From: JAIPDZ01 sp034522175
GTDB lineage: Bacteria > Desulfobacterota > DSM-4660 > Desulfatiglandales > Desulfatiglandaceae
Assembly (NCBI GenBank): GCA_034522175.1
Contig: JAXHLQ010000001.1
Coordinates: 4,712,001-4,776,000, forward strand
DNA length: 64,000 nucleotides
Reading direction: 5' to 3'
The translations under genes were made by a program, and so were the position numbers. Under the pieces are notes generated by a model. The model was not told the DNA's origin and searched no databases. It saw only the letters and a list, made by a program, of their open reading frames with translations. Of this stretch, positions 63,879 through 64,000 are shown one piece after another. The first letter of the stretch is position 1. Each line of letters begins with the position of its first letter.

Positions 63879-64000
63879 CCCTCCCTCTGAACAAGTTTCG
63901 ATATATTCCATTTGCCCCAATAACAGATTATTTAGAATCGCCGATTAAACGCAATGACTTGTCATTCTCGCTTGAGAGATCCACTTGCCCAAACCCCAAA

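Overview
The window looks like a chromosomal segment of an uncultured or little-known Desulfobacterota (deltaproteobacterial, sulfate-reducer-like) bacterium. The pointers are an indolepyruvate:ferredoxin oxidoreductase pair next to an FrhB-like Fe-S protein, a GcvH/LplA/radical-SAM lipoylation cluster, DUF3568 and DUF4911 proteins, PilZ proteins of a deltaproteobacterial type, and the yceD-rpmF-plsX-fabG-acpP-fabF-rpiB-glyA gene order. Species cannot be fixed from the sequence alone.

Layout. (1) 1-11.7 kb: a two-component response regulator running off the left edge, a hybrid sensor kinase, a B12-type radical SAM gene, a PilZ protein, a ParB-domain protein, an SPL-family radical SAM gene, a NifU-like scaffold and a transposase remnant. 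Almost every gene here is cut by several small indels. (2) 12-24.3 kb: hbd (+), then a long minus-strand run: FrhB-like, iorA, iorB, PHP esterase, a two-gene kinase pair, ade, nadK, DUF4911, miaB, a receiver-GGDEF regulator and a 29-residue bS22-like ribosomal protein missed by length-limited gene calling. (3) 24.4-33.8 kb: a purine nucleoside phosphorylase (+) facing a second minus-strand operon for 50S protein L32, fatty acid and phospholipid synthesis, glycine/one-carbon metabolism, dCMP deaminase, NrdR and RibD. (4) 34-54 kb: gltX, lgt, lspA, ileS, lipoproteins, a DHH phosphoesterase, mgtE, uvrC, chaN, a Nudix enzyme, hisD and the lipoylation cluster, ending at tRNA-Lys and tRNA-Glu. (5) 54.5-64 kb: an accessory island with repeat elements, truncated defence genes (PglZ N-terminus, PglX C-terminus) around an ATPase/DUF4276 pair, a toxin-antitoxin-chaperone operon (mqsR-mqsA-secB-like), a BrnT/BrnA-like pair, a WYL regulator and an IS1595-family element sitting inside wrbA.

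Two caveats run through the annotation. First, single-base indels, nearly all in homopolymers, break genes that cannot be dispensable (ileS, plsX) as well as ade, mgtE, gcvH, wrbA and others. Restoring one base gives a full-length family member each time, so I read most of them as sequencing or assembly errors. Second, the same process makes it hard to say which genes of the first 11 kb and of the island are truly dead. Two dispersed 142-bp inverted-repeat elements, a 173-bp element and a 200-bp element between convergent stop codons are the main unexplained non-coding structures.
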